Counted from the first letter of the stretch, positions 54,183 to 63,316 are shown. The stretch: DNA of 64,000 bases from Bauldia litoralis (GCF_900104485.1 NZ_FMXQ01000003.1:248001-312000); one strand, 5' to 3'. Numbers and translations: made by a program. Notes: generated by a model from the sequence alone, not told the origin.

Positions 54183-55037
54183 TTGAGCAAAGCCCTCGGG
54201 GAGACAATCCCGGAATTCAACAAGAAGGGCGGCGGCGGCGCCGATGTCAGCCTCTCGGGCGGACTGTCCGCCCTCGGTTCCGCTGGCGGAGCGCGCACCC
54301 GGCTCGAAATCCTGGTGATCATCCTTGTCGCTGTGATCATCATCGGCGGGGCGGAGCTGACGCTCACCGTGATGGAGGTTCCGCAATACATCCTGCCGAA
54401 GCCGAGCCAGATCGCCACGGCGCTGGTCACCGAATGGACCTTCATCTGGCCGCATCTTCTGGTGACGCTGTTCGAGTTGTTCACCGGCTTTGCCATCGGC
54501 GCCTCGATCGGCTTTCTGCTGGCGGCGGTGATTACCCAGTTCCCCTTCGTCGAGAAGGTGGTGACGCCCTATATCCTTCTCCTCGTCACGACGCCGATGC
54601 TGGCGCTGGTGCCGCTGCTCATCCTGCGCTTCGGCTTCGGCAGCGAGCCGCGGATCATCGCCGTGGCGCTTGCCAGCGGGCCGATGGTGATGATCAACGC
54701 GGCCACTGGCTTCCGCCGCACCGACCTCGCCAAGATCGCGCTGGCCCGCTCCTTCGGCGCCAACACGCTGCAGATCTTCACCAAGATCCGGATCCCGATG
54801 GCCATGCCGATGATCATCGTCGGCCTGATGGTCGGTTCGATCTTCGGCCTGCTGACCACGGTCGGCGCCGAGATGGTCGGCGGCGCCGAGGGCCTCGGCA
54901 ACCGGCTAACCTATTACTCATCGCTGATCCGCATGCCGCAATTCTTCGCGATCATCCTCCTGCTCGCGACGATCGGCATTTCGATCTATGTCTTCTTTTT
55001 CTGGCTCGGCAAGAAATGGGCGAGCTGGGAGGCCTGA
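54183..55037 (+). CDS. NitT/TauT-family ABC transporter permease
   Basis: A 284-residue permease with six helices after a 40-residue Gly-rich cytoplasmic N-terminus. VMEVPQYILPKPSQIATALV is the family lead-in and ALARSFGANTLQIFTKIRIPMAMPMII is the EAA-type loop that docks the ATPase. The start is taken as TTG with GGAGAAA upstream; no closer ATG gives a full first helix. Same operon as the ATPase (30-base gap) and binding protein (42-base gap). Confidence 0.9.
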   Translation: MSKALGETIPEFNKKGGGGADVSLSGGLSALGSAGGARTRLEILVIILVAVIIIGGAELTLTVMEVPQYILPKPSQIATALVTEWTFIWPHLLVTLFELFTGFAIGASIGFLLAAVITQFPFVEKVVTPYILLLVTTPMLALVPLLILRFGFGSEPRIIAVALASGPMVMINAATGFRRTDLAKIALARSFGANTLQIFTKIRIPMAMPMIIVGLMVGSIFGLLTTVGAEMVGGAEGLGNRLTYYSSLIRMPQFFAIILLLATIGISIYVFFFWLGKKWASWEA

Positions 55038-55079
55038 AGTCGGACTGAAAACGACAACAATCTGGAGAGGACAATCAGC

Positions 55080-56219
55080 ATGAATGATGCAAGCAAGACC
55101 GGTCGGACCGTGATCGGCCGACGCCGTCTCCTGACCGCGGCCGCCGTCGGCTTTTCTCTCGCCGCCGTCGGTGGTCTCACCGTTGGCAGCGCCTTCGCCG
55201 CCGATGCGATCCGCTGGGTGTCGCCGCGCGGCACGCTGGAAGTGCTCGACGACTATCCCTATTGGGTGGCCAAGAAGTTCGGCTATTTCGGCGACCTCGA
55301 AACCGAGATCGAGCCGGGCCCGTCCGACGCCACCGCGACCGTAAAGCTCGTCGACCAGGACCAGGCCGATGTCGGTTATCCGTCGCCGGGCGTCTTCTCG
55401 CTGGCGCTGGCCCAGGGCATCCCGCTGGTCTCGGCCTTCGAGATGGGCGGCTCCGACGTCTTCGACTTCGCCTTCCGCAAGGGCGAGGCCCCGGACGACA
55501 TCAAGGGCATCGAGGGCATGACCATCGTGCTCGGCAGCGCCGGCTGGCAGTCGATCGTCGATCCGATGCTGACGGCGGCGGGCGTCGATATCAGCAAGGT
55601 GACCTACGTCGATGCGGGCTGGCCGACCTGGGGCACGGCAGTCGCCGCCGGCCAGGGCGACACGGCCCTGTCGTGGGAGGGCCTGCGCGCCCAGTGGAAG
55701 GGCCAGGGCCTCGACTTCGACTATATCCTCGGCCGCGACTTCTCCCAGCTGCCCGCCAACAGCTTCGTCATCCGCAAGGCTGATTTCGACGATCCCGAGA
55801 AGCGGGAGATGTACGAGAAGTACTTCCGGGGGTGGGCGATGGGCCTTGAATTCGGCTACCTGAACCCGCGTGCGGCGACCCAGATCGTCATGGAGCAGTT
55901 CCCCGGCCTCGCCTCGCAGATGACGCCGGACGTCGCGGTGGAATCGATGATGCAGCTCGCCAACGTCTACCGTGGCCGCTGGGACGAGCGCGGCAAGTGG
56001 GGCCAGCACATCATGCCGTCCTGGGACCTGTTCTTCGAGACCGGTCGCGAGATCGGCCAGATCTCCGGCGACTTCACCACCGAGGAAGTGGTCAAGAACG
56101 ACATGGTCGACGCGGCCAACGATTTCGACGCCGCCAAGGTCAAGGCCGATGCCGATGGCTTCGAGCTGAACGACGACTACAAGGCCGTCGACGTCAAGGC
56201 GATCGAACAGGCTCTCTGA
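55080..56219 (+). CDS. NitT/TauT-family ABC transporter substrate-binding protein (NMT1/ThiY-like)
   Basis: A 379-residue periplasmic binding protein. The N-terminus has an Arg-rich, possibly Tat-type signal (GRRRLLTAAAVGFSLAA) with cleavage near SAFAADA. WVSPRGTLEVLDDYPYWVAKKFGYF is the NMT1-type start, followed by EIEPGPSDATATVKLVDQDQ, and PSPGVFSLALAQGIPL. The ligand is unknown; the context (D-aminoacylase, RpiR, SDR, two dehydrogenases) argues for a sugar- or cyclitol-like amine rather than taurine. The start has TGGAGAGGA upstream. Confidence 0.9.
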   Translation: MNDASKTGRTVIGRRRLLTAAAVGFSLAAVGGLTVGSAFAADAIRWVSPRGTLEVLDDYPYWVAKKFGYFGDLETEIEPGPSDATATVKLVDQDQADVGYPSPGVFSLALAQGIPLVSAFEMGGSDVFDFAFRKGEAPDDIKGIEGMTIVLGSAGWQSIVDPMLTAAGVDISKVTYVDAGWPTWGTAVAAGQGDTALSWEGLRAQWKGQGLDFDYILGRDFSQLPANSFVIRKADFDDPEKREMYEKYFRGWAMGLEFGYLNPRAATQIVMEQFPGLASQMTPDVAVESMMQLANVYRGRWDERGKWGQHIMPSWDLFFETGREIGQISGDFTTEEVVKNDMVDAANDFDAAKVKADADGFELNDDYKAVDVKAIEQAL

Positions 56220-56235
56220 CACGCGACCACAATTC

Positions 56236-56259
56236 GGGGCGGCCGGCACCGGCCGCCCC
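56236..56259. promoter_or_regulatory. GC-rich stem-loop behind the NitT/TauT binding-protein gene
   Basis: GGGGCGGCCGG-ca-CCGGCCGCCCC, a perfect 11-base stem, 16 bases after the stop. It is followed by gtcataattcag, not by a T run. As the catabolic genes follow on the same strand it is probably an mRNA-stabilising or partial-termination hairpin. Confidence 0.6.
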
Positions 56260-56281
56260 GTCATAATTCAGGGGGGATGCC

Positions 56282-56623
56282 ATGAAGCTCGTCTTCGACC
56301 ATGTCGGGATCACGGCCCATCAACCGATGCCGGGCGAGAACTGGGTCGAGCAGAGCCTCTGCTGGGTGACCAGTCCGCGCGACCATCCGGAATCGATCGA
56401 GTTCCTCCGCTATCACCCCGACAGCAAGGTGCCGGACCGGGTCAAGAACAACCCCCATGTCGGCTACCGGGTCGAGGAGATCGCGCCGCATATCGAGGGC
56501 CACGAGCTTCTCATCCCGCCCTTCATCGTCGCCGACTTCCTCGAAGTGGCGTTCATCTGGAAGCACGACGCTGTGTTCGAGTACATGCGCTACCTGAACG
56601 ACAGCTGGTTCGGGCAAGACTAA
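56282..56623 (+). CDS. VOC (glyoxalase-like) superfamily protein
   Basis: A 113-residue protein with the pattern of a vicinal-oxygen-chelate module: LVFDHVGITAHQP at the N-terminus (metal-binding His in DHVG), HVGYRVEEIAPHIEG in the middle and VFEYMRYL at the end with a candidate metal-binding Glu. VOC proteins include epimerases, dioxygenases and glyoxalases. It is shorter than usual and lacks a clear second His. Placed between the transporter and the catabolic enzymes of the RpiR-linked cluster, it may be an epimerase or isomerase. The assignment is by motif only. Confidence 0.7.
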   Translation: MKLVFDHVGITAHQPMPGENWVEQSLCWVTSPRDHPESIEFLRYHPDSKVPDRVKNNPHVGYRVEEIAPHIEGHELLIPPFIVADFLEVAFIWKHDAVFEYMRYLNDSWFGQD

Positions 56624-56663
56624 TCGCCGCGCCGGCAAGGCTGGCGGCAAGCATGGGGGCGTC

Positions 56664-57845
56664 ATGAGTTACCGGGCGATGTTTGCCTATACGTGGGATC
56701 TCGACGAGCGGCCGCTCGGCGCGGTCGCCGACGAGGTGGTGGGGCTTGGCCTCGATACGATCACGCTGGCGACCAGCTATCACGCAGGCAAGTTCCTGCG
56801 GCCGCGCGGCAAGACCGGCAAGGTCTATTTCCCGGAGGATGGCACCGCCTATTTCCGGCATGATCCGGCCCGCTATGGCGCGCTGCAGCCGGCCGCCAAC
56901 AGCATCATGGCGAAGCGCGACATCCTCGGGGAATTGTGCGAGCTCGATTCGGTGGCGACACAGGCCTGGCTGGTGCTGATGCACAATTCGCGGCTCGGCA
57001 TGCTGCATCCGGAGTCCTGCGTCCGCAACGCCTTCGGCGACCGTCTCATCTACAACCTCTGCCCGTCGGCGCCGGAGGCGCGGGCCTATGCGGTGGCGCT
57101 CTGCAAGGATGTCACCGACGCCTATCCGGTCGCGGGGATTTCGCTCGAGACGCCGGGTTTCCTGCCCAGCGTCCATGGCTACCACCACGAATTCGCGCTG
57201 GTCCGCCAGAATCGCTGGCTCGACAATCATCTCGGGCTTTGCTTTTGCGACCACTGCCTCGCCGGGGCCCGCAAGGCCGGGATCGATGCCGAGGGTCTGC
57301 GGGCGCAGGTTTGCGCCGATGTCGAATCCGCTCTCGACAGCGACTTCGACCTGCCCGACGACATGGCCGAGGCGATGTGGCTCGCCGACACCCGGACCGA
57401 TGGCGTGCTGGCGGCCTTTCTCGCCTGGCGCTGCGACGTCGTGACGTCGCTGGTCGCCGAGATCCGCGGCGCGGTACGCGACGACGCGACGGTGGCGATC
57501 ATCCCTTCGGTAGCGCGTCCGAGCGGCGGCGCCTGGTACGAGGGCAGCGACCTCAGGGCGCTGGCCGAGGCGGCCGGCATCATCGAGGCCTGCTTCTACG
57601 AAGGCAGCGCCGAGCGGGTGCGGGCCGACGCCTGGGACGTGCAGCGGCGGATGCGCGGCGCGGGACACCTGCGCGGCATCCTGCGCGCCGCGTTCCCCGA
57701 CCTGCAGGGCGCGGACGTCGTCGCAGCGGCGGTCAGCGGCTTGCGGAACGCCGGCATCGAGGACATCGCGTTTTACAATTACGGACACTTTCGCCAGCAG
57801 AGCCTCGACTGGATCGGCGCGGCGATGAACCAGACCAGGAGCTGA
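56664..57845 (+). CDS. Uncharacterised TIM-barrel-like protein with C-x-C-x2-C motif
   Basis: A 393-residue protein I do not recognise as a named family. It has alternating hydrophobic strands and helices as in a TIM barrel. Visible features: TITLATSYHAGKFLRP near residue 32, LVLMHNSRLGMLHPES near 104, a possible active-site Glu162 in SLETPGF, and Cys193-x-Cys195-x2-Cys198 in LCFCDHCLAGARKAG, a pattern also seen in predicted glycoside-hydrolase-like (GHL-type) barrels. No signal peptide. It may cleave a glycosidic bond or act on an imported sugar derivative. It sits in the RpiR-linked operon, four bases before the SDR gene. Confidence 0.75.
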   Translation: MSYRAMFAYTWDLDERPLGAVADEVVGLGLDTITLATSYHAGKFLRPRGKTGKVYFPEDGTAYFRHDPARYGALQPAANSIMAKRDILGELCELDSVATQAWLVLMHNSRLGMLHPESCVRNAFGDRLIYNLCPSAPEARAYAVALCKDVTDAYPVAGISLETPGFLPSVHGYHHEFALVRQNRWLDNHLGLCFCDHCLAGARKAGIDAEGLRAQVCADVESALDSDFDLPDDMAEAMWLADTRTDGVLAAFLAWRCDVVTSLVAEIRGAVRDDATVAIIPSVARPSGGAWYEGSDLRALAEAAGIIEACFYEGSAERVRADAWDVQRRMRGAGHLRGILRAAFPDLQGADVVAAAVSGLRNAGIEDIAFYNYGHFRQQSLDWIGAAMNQTRS

Positions 57846-57849
57846 CAGC

Positions 57850-58635
57850 GTGGCATTCAAGGACAAGGTTGTTGCGATTACCGGCGCGGCCGGCGGTATC
57901 GGTCAATCGCTCTGCCGGCACTTCGGCGAGCAGGGCGCGGCGATTGCCGCCATCGACAGGAGCGAAGCTGTCGTCGACTTCGTCGCGACGCTTGCCGGCG
58001 AAGGCATCAAGGCTGAAGCCGCAGTTGTCGAAATCTCGGACGCCGACGCCGTGGCCAAGGCTTTTGCCGATCTCGAAAAAGCCCTCGGCCCGGTCGACGT
58101 GCTGGTCAACAATGCCGGCTTTTCCCACCAGCCGACGCTGGAGCGGACCACGCCGACCTCCTGGCAGAGCGATGTCGACGGCAATCTCAACGGCACCTAC
58201 TACTGCACCCACGCCGTGCTTCCCTCGATGAAGGAGCGCCAAGGCGGCGCCATCGTCAACATCGGCTCGGTCAACGGCCTGTCGACCTATGGCGATCCCG
58301 CCTACAGCGCGGCCAAGGCCGGCATGATCAGCCTGACCAAGGCGCTGGCGATGGAATATGGACGCTTCGGCATCCGCGCCAACATCGTCTGCCCGGGCAC
58401 CGTGCGGACGCCGATCTGGGAGCACCGGGTGGAGAAGAGCCCGGAGATACTGACGGAGCTCGGCAAGTGGTATCCGCTCGGGCGGGTTGCCAATCCGATC
58501 GACATCGCGCGGGCGGTCGGCTTCCTGGCGTCCGACGACGCGGCGGCGATCACCGGCGTCGTGCTGCCGGTCGATTGCGGGCTCAGCGCCGGCAACATCG
58601 TGATGACCCGCGAGATCACACTCGAAGACTTCTGA
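57850..58635 (+). CDS. SDR family oxidoreductase (cluster at 50-61 kb)
   Basis: A 261-residue classical SDR starting at a GTG. Motifs: [15 protein letters not shown] in LVNNAGFSH, catalytic Ser in IGSVNGLS and YxxxK in AYSAAKAG. Ends with LPVDCGLSAGNIVM, where the usual VDGG is VDCG. Probably an NAD(P)-dependent alcohol or sugar dehydrogenase. The 4-base gap to the upstream gene and 12-base gap to the next dehydrogenase show a shared transcript. Confidence 0.92.
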   Translation: MAFKDKVVAITGAAGGIGQSLCRHFGEQGAAIAAIDRSEAVVDFVATLAGEGIKAEAAVVEISDADAVAKAFADLEKALGPVDVLVNNAGFSHQPTLERTTPTSWQSDVDGNLNGTYYCTHAVLPSMKERQGGAIVNIGSVNGLSTYGDPAYSAAKAGMISLTKALAMEYGRFGIRANIVCPGTVRTPIWEHRVEKSPEILTELGKWYPLGRVANPIDIARAVGFLASDDAAAITGVVLPVDCGLSAGNIVMTREITLEDF

Positions 58636-58647
58636 GGGAGACACATC

Positions 58648-59649
58648 GTGGACAGGTTACGGATCGGCGTCATCGGCCTCGGGTGGTTCGGCGAAATTCA
58701 CTGCGACGCGATCGCCGGGATTCCCAATCTCGAACTGGCGGCGCTGTGCACCCGGACCGAGAGCCGGCTGGCCGAGATGGCGACCAAGTTCGGTGTCGCC
58801 AAGACCTATACCGATTACGCCGACATGCTGGCCGACCCGGATATCGATGCTGTCTCGATCGTGACGATGTGGGACCAGCATACCGATCCGACCATCGCGG
58901 CGCTCAAGGCCGGCAAGCACGTCTTCCTCGAAAAGCCGATGGCCAGCACCGTCGCCGATTGCGCCCGGATCATGGAGGCGGCGAAGGACGCGAAGGGCAT
59001 CCTGCAGATCGGCCATATCTGCCGCTTCAATCCCCGCTACCGGGCAGCCAAGGAAGCGATTGACGCCGGCCGGATCGGCAAGATCGTGTCGATGTCGTCG
59101 CGACGGAACATCCCGGCCGCCTGGACGCCGACCATCCTCAACAAGATCGGCCCGATTGTCGGCGATGCGATCCACGATACCGACCTGATGCTGTGGTTCA
59201 CCGGCGATCGGGTGGTTAGCACCTATGCCCAGACCGTCGACGTGCGCGGACTGAAGCACCCGGATATCGGCCAGACCATGTACCGCTTCGCCGGTGGCGC
59301 CTCAGCGACCCTGGAGACGGTGTGGTGCATGCCGGAGAAGACGCCCTATGACATCGACGAGCGGATGAACATCGTCGGCACCGAGGGCTTCATCCAGATC
59401 CAGGACACCTTTCCCAATCTCGGCATCGCCGATGCCGAGAAATTCGGCAGCCCGGACACGACCTACTGGCCGATGTTCGAGGGCGTGCGCGGCGGAGCGC
59501 TGCGCGAGGAATTCGCATACTTCACCAAATGCGCGCTTGCCGGCGAGAAGCCGACGATCGGCACGCCCGAGGACGCCATGGCGGCGCTGGAGGCGACGCT
59601 GGCAGCCGAAGAGTCGGCGCGGACCGGCGAGGTCGTGAAGATCGGCTAG
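58648..59649 (+). CDS. Gfo/Idh/MocA family oxidoreductase (first of pair)
   Basis: A 333-residue dehydrogenase starting at a GTG. GVIGLGWFGEIHCDAI is the Rossmann motif, LEKPMAST carries the conserved Lys, and ICRFNPRYRAAKEAI and VGDAIHDTDLMLWFTG show the inositol-dehydrogenase-like active-site region with His-Asp-x-Asp. Substrate likely a sugar, inositol or rhizopine-like cyclitol. Followed by a 121-base gap containing a hairpin repeat and then a second Gfo/Idh/MocA gene. Confidence 0.9.
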   Translation: MDRLRIGVIGLGWFGEIHCDAIAGIPNLELAALCTRTESRLAEMATKFGVAKTYTDYADMLADPDIDAVSIVTMWDQHTDPTIAALKAGKHVFLEKPMASTVADCARIMEAAKDAKGILQIGHICRFNPRYRAAKEAIDAGRIGKIVSMSSRRNIPAAWTPTILNKIGPIVGDAIHDTDLMLWFTGDRVVSTYAQTVDVRGLKHPDIGQTMYRFAGGASATLETVWCMPEKTPYDIDERMNIVGTEGFIQIQDTFPNLGIADAEKFGSPDTTYWPMFEGVRGGALREEFAYFTKCALAGEKPTIGTPEDAMAALEATLAAEESARTGEVVKIG

Positions 59650-59670
59650 CGCGCCAGACATAACGGCGAT

Positions 59671-59691
59671 CCCTCACCGGTTTGGGGAGGG
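59671..59691. repeat. Short intergenic hairpin repeat, copy 2
   Basis: CCCTCACC-ggttt-GGGGAGGG, one mismatch in the stem, 22 bases after the first dehydrogenase stop. It matches the hairpin at 16558-16578 almost base for base. It may end transcription of the upstream gene in part or is a copy of a dispersed repeat. Confidence 0.55.
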
Positions 59692-59770
59692 ACAGGCGCT
59701 GGCGGCACGGGTTCGGCATGGCCTCCGCATGAGCACCTAGCTGGAACATCGAGTACCAGGGAGAAGACAC

Positions 59771-60814
59771 ATGGCGAAGCAAAGGGTTCTGGTCGTCGGG
59801 CTTGGCAGCATGGGCATGTCGCACGCCATGGCCTATACGCGCATCCCCGGCTTCGAGGTAGTTGGCGTCTGCACCCGCCACATCGACCAGGTGAAACTGC
59901 CGGAAGCGCTCGCGGGCGTGAAGACCTTCTCGAAATTCGAGGAGGCGCTGGCCGAACTGAAGCCGGACGTCGCTTCGATCAATACGCTGCCCGATACCCA
60001 TGCCGACTACGCCATCAAGGCGATGGAGGCCGGCGCCCATGTCTTCGTCGAAAAGCCGCTGGCGGATTCGGTCGAGAATGCCGAGAAGGTGGTGGCGACG
60101 GCGCGGCGCACCGGCAAGAAGCTGGTGGTCGGCTACATCCTTCGCCAGCACCCCTCGTGGAACAAGTTCATCGAGATCGCGCGGCAGCTCGGAACGCCGC
60201 TGGTGTTCCGGATGAACCTTAACCAGCAGTCCAATGGCGAGACATGGGCCTGGCACAAGCGGCTGATGGAATCGTGGCCGCCGATCGTCGACTGCGGCGT
60301 CCACTATGTCGATGTCATGTGCCAGATGACCGGCGCGAAGCCGGTCCGGGTCCATGCCATGGGCGCCCACCTGACGGACGAAGTGCCGGTCTACAATTAC
60401 GGCATGCTCCAGGTCGCCTTCGACGACGGGTCGGTCGGCTGGTACGAGGCCGGCTGGGGGCCGATGATGAGCGAAACGGCCTTCTTCGTGAAGGACGTAA
60501 TCGGCCCGAAGGGTTCGGTGTCGATCGTCATGGCCGAGGGCGGCGGCGACGTGAAGTCGGACGACATCAACGCCCATACCAAGACCAACCAGATCCTGTG
60601 GCATCACACCGACATGGCGAAGCCGGACGAACGCATCGACATGACCGACGAGCCGGATCACGATGCGCTGTGCCAGCGCGAGCAGGAATACCTGCTCAAG
60701 GCGATCGACGAGGACATCGACCTTGGCGACCACATGGACGACGCCGTCAAGAGCCTCAGGATCGTGGTGGCGGCCGATGAGTCGGTCCGCACCGGCCAGG
60801 TCGTGCAGCTCTAG
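59771..60814 (+). CDS. Gfo/Idh/MocA family oxidoreductase (second of pair)
   Basis: A 347-residue dehydrogenase. VVGLGSMGMSHAMAY opens the NAD(P)-binding domain, VEKPLADS holds the conserved Lys, GYILRQHPSWNKFIEIA and PIVDCGVHYVDVMCQMTG form the active-site region. The closing part, LKAIDEDIDLGDHMDDAVKSLRIV, is typical of the family. It belongs to a different subgroup from the preceding dehydrogenase, suggesting two successive oxidoreductions (for example oxidation then reduction at another carbon). The start ATG follows AGGGAGAAG. Confidence 0.9.
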   Translation: MAKQRVLVVGLGSMGMSHAMAYTRIPGFEVVGVCTRHIDQVKLPEALAGVKTFSKFEEALAELKPDVASINTLPDTHADYAIKAMEAGAHVFVEKPLADSVENAEKVVATARRTGKKLVVGYILRQHPSWNKFIEIARQLGTPLVFRMNLNQQSNGETWAWHKRLMESWPPIVDCGVHYVDVMCQMTGAKPVRVHAMGAHLTDEVPVYNYGMLQVAFDDGSVGWYEAGWGPMMSETAFFVKDVIGPKGSVSIVMAEGGGDVKSDDINAHTKTNQILWHHTDMAKPDERIDMTDEPDHDALCQREQEYLLKAIDEDIDLGDHMDDAVKSLRIVVAADESVRTGQVVQL

Positions 60815-60973
60815 GGCGAGCCGACCCCGGGCCGCAGCCCGATCACCGGGCCGGGAAAACGCACCCAAGAGTTGTAGAAAGACCCCGGTTCGTTTGAATT
60901 TTAATCATGTCGTAACCTCCATCTTAGGACCTCGATCCCTAAACAAGCCCTGCAGGAATGGACCGGGCGGATT

Positions 60974-63283
60974 ATGGATCGACGAAAAAGATTGGCGGGA
61001 CGCGTTAGGGCGGAGCAACTGCGCACCGTGACTGACACGGCGGTCTCGACCGCCGCGATCAATTCCGTCAATGCGCTCCTGGTCTTCCTCACTTTCCGCG
61101 ATACGGATGCCGATCCCGGCCTGCTGGTCGGATGGCTGTTGGTCAACCTGCTCTATAGCGGGATCCTTCTCCTCGACCGGCGCTGGGAGGACGCTGCCCA
61201 GTCCACGTGGCCAATCCGCCGGGTCATCATTCGTGCCTCGTTCCTTGGCGTTCTGTGGGGCGCGATTCCATGGCTCGTGCTGCCGCTTGCCGATCCCGGC
61301 CACATGCTGGTCCTTGGCGTGATTGTCGCGGGGATGATCGCCGGCGGCGCCGTGCGGCTTTCCGTGCTGCCCGCGGCGGCCTTCGGATACCTGTGGTCGA
61401 TCACCATGCTCAGCGGAGCCGCTTTTCTCATCCGCGCCGAACCCTTGTCGCTGATTGGACCGGTGCTGCTCCTGATGCTGGCGGTGTTTCTCACACGCCA
61501 TATCCGCAACAGCACGACACATCAGATCCGCTATGTCGTGAACCAGTTCGAACTGTCGGAGCAGAACGAAACGATCAACCTTCTCCTCAATGATTTCCGC
61601 GACCAGTCAACCGACTGGGTATGGGAGACGGATCGACGCGGTCGCATCTGTCGCGCGTCTCCGCGGTTCCTGGAGGCGGCTGGTCGCGCGGAGGGCCACC
61701 TGAACGGACTCATGATCGACCGGCTCTTCCAGCCAGAACCGGTCGCTCTCTCCCGCCATTTGAAGAGGCGAGAAACCTTCCGCGAAGTGCCGGCCAGCAT
61801 CGAGCTGGATGGCGTGGTCCGTCACTGGAAGTTGACCGGGCGGCCGATCTACGACCTCGGGCGGCGCTTCTCCGGCTATCGCGGCGTCGCCGCCGACTTC
61901 ACAGAGGAGGTGCTCGCGACGGATCGGCTCTCCTATCTCGCCCACCATGATTCGCTGACCGGGCTGAGCAATCGCGTCACGCTGCGCGACGAGGTCGAGG
62001 CCGCTCTCGGGCAACGCGCGGACAACCGGGTCATTGCCCTCTTCCTGCTCGATCTCGATGAGTTCAAGGCAATCAACGACACGATGGGCCATCCCGTCGG
62101 CGACGAATTGCTGGCCGCCGTCGGCGCCCGTCTCTTGGCCCGTTACGGTCAAGAAGACATCGTCGCTCGTCTCGGCGGCGACGAATTCGCGATCCTGCAC
62201 TGCAGCCAGGCCTCGGCCTGGTCGCCGACTGGCTTCGCGGTTGCGCTACTGGCGCTGTTCGACGAGCCATTCAAGCTCAGCACCGCCGAACTGTCGGTCA
62301 AGACAAGCGTCGGCGTCGCGCTGATGGACGCAGCCACGAGTGCCTGCTCGCCCGATGATCTTCTCCGCGACGCCGATGTCGCGCTCTACCGGGCCAAGGC
62401 CGAGGGGTCCGGTTTCAAGGTGTTCGAGCCCGAGATGAACGAGTGGGCGGCACGGCGGCACGCCCTGCGGCAGGCACTCGCGCTTGCCATCGAGCGCGAC
62501 GAACTCAGCGTCGTGTTCCAGCCAATCGTCGATATTTCGAGCAACCGGATCGTCTGCTTCGAGGCATTGTCACGCTGGGCATCGGCCGAATTCGGTGAGG
62601 TGTCCCCCGCCGAGTTCATCGCCATCGCCGAAGAGAGCGGCCTGATGAAGACCATTGGCGAGTGGGTCTTCGCGCGGGCCTTGCGGGATGCGTCGCGCTG
62701 GCCGAAGGAGATCAAGCTGTCGGTCAATCTCTCGGCCGTCCAGTTTCGTGAGACCGCCCTCACGACGCGGTTCGAGACGATGCTGGCGGAGGTCGGCTTC
62801 GATCCGCGTCGTCTGGAACTCGAGGTGACGGAATCGACGTTCCTGCATTCCAACGAAGTGACGCGCAACACGATGCTCGGGTTGAAGGCGGCGGGCGCTT
62901 CGATCGTCATGGACGACTTCGGCACCGGCTATTCGTCGCTCAGCTATCTCAGGGATTTTCCCTTCGACAAGATCAAGATCGACCGCACCTTCATCGAAAC
63001 GAGCAAGACCGACGCCGCGTCACAGGCCATCGTTCGGTCGGTGATCGCCCTTGGTCATGCGCTCGGCATGACCGTTACGGCGGAGGGCATCGAGGAAGCC
63101 GCGCAGATCGACATGCTCCGCTCGATGAATTGCGACGAGGTGCAGGGCTACATCTTCTCCCAGCCGCTCTCCGCCGAGGCCGCATGGGGCATGGCGTGCG
63201 GCACGGGCTACCTGGAGCCGGAGGCCGGCAACTTCGATGCTGGCGACGATGTGCGGCCTCTCCGACGGTCGGACGCCGCCTGA
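60974..63283 (+). CDS. Membrane GGDEF-EAL protein with PAS domain (cyclic di-GMP turnover)
   Basis: A 769-residue protein. Residues about 25-180 hold five or six hydrophobic segments, an unnamed membrane sensor; about 200-310 a PAS-like domain (TDWVWETDRRGRICRASPRF); about 320-480 the diguanylate cyclase domain with intact GGDEF at 401-405; about 500-750 the phosphodiesterase domain with EAL at 530-532, EVTES, MDDFGTGYSSL, KIKIDRTFI and TAEGIE. The inhibitory RxxD site before GGDEF is missing (GQED), so product inhibition is unlikely. Both activities could be real; the net activity is unknown. It follows a 159-base gap and stands alone. Confidence 0.93.
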   Translation: MDRRKRLAGRVRAEQLRTVTDTAVSTAAINSVNALLVFLTFRDTDADPGLLVGWLLVNLLYSGILLLDRRWEDAAQSTWPIRRVIIRASFLGVLWGAIPWLVLPLADPGHMLVLGVIVAGMIAGGAVRLSVLPAAAFGYLWSITMLSGAAFLIRAEPLSLIGPVLLLMLAVFLTRHIRNSTTHQIRYVVNQFELSEQNETINLLLNDFRDQSTDWVWETDRRGRICRASPRFLEAAGRAEGHLNGLMIDRLFQPEPVALSRHLKRRETFREVPASIELDGVVRHWKLTGRPIYDLGRRFSGYRGVAADFTEEVLATDRLSYLAHHDSLTGLSNRVTLRDEVEAALGQRADNRVIALFLLDLDEFKAINDTMGHPVGDELLAAVGARLLARYGQEDIVARLGGDEFAILHCSQASAWSPTGFAVALLALFDEPFKLSTAELSVKTSVGVALMDAATSACSPDDLLRDADVALYRAKAEGSGFKVFEPEMNEWAARRHALRQALALAIERDELSVVFQPIVDISSNRIVCFEALSRWASAEFGEVSPAEFIAIAEESGLMKTIGEWVFARALRDASRWPKEIKLSVNLSAVQFRETALTTRFETMLAEVGFDPRRLELEVTESTFLHSNEVTRNTMLGLKAAGASIVMDDFGTGYSSLSYLRDFPFDKIKIDRTFIETSKTDAASQAIVRSVIALGHALGMTVTAEGIEEAAQIDMLRSMNCDEVQGYIFSQPLSAEAAWGMACGTGYLEPEAGNFDAGDDVRPLRRSDAA

Positions 63284-63316
63284 GCGGCCTTCCGGCCGGT
63301 GGTGGTGCCGTCGCCT

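Noticed and set aside
55080-56219. Binding protein as a taurine-specific TauA with the TauD-like enzyme at 8233
   Set aside because: The genes are 46 kb apart and the importer's neighbours are sugar/amine-type enzymes; no taurine genes are adjacent.
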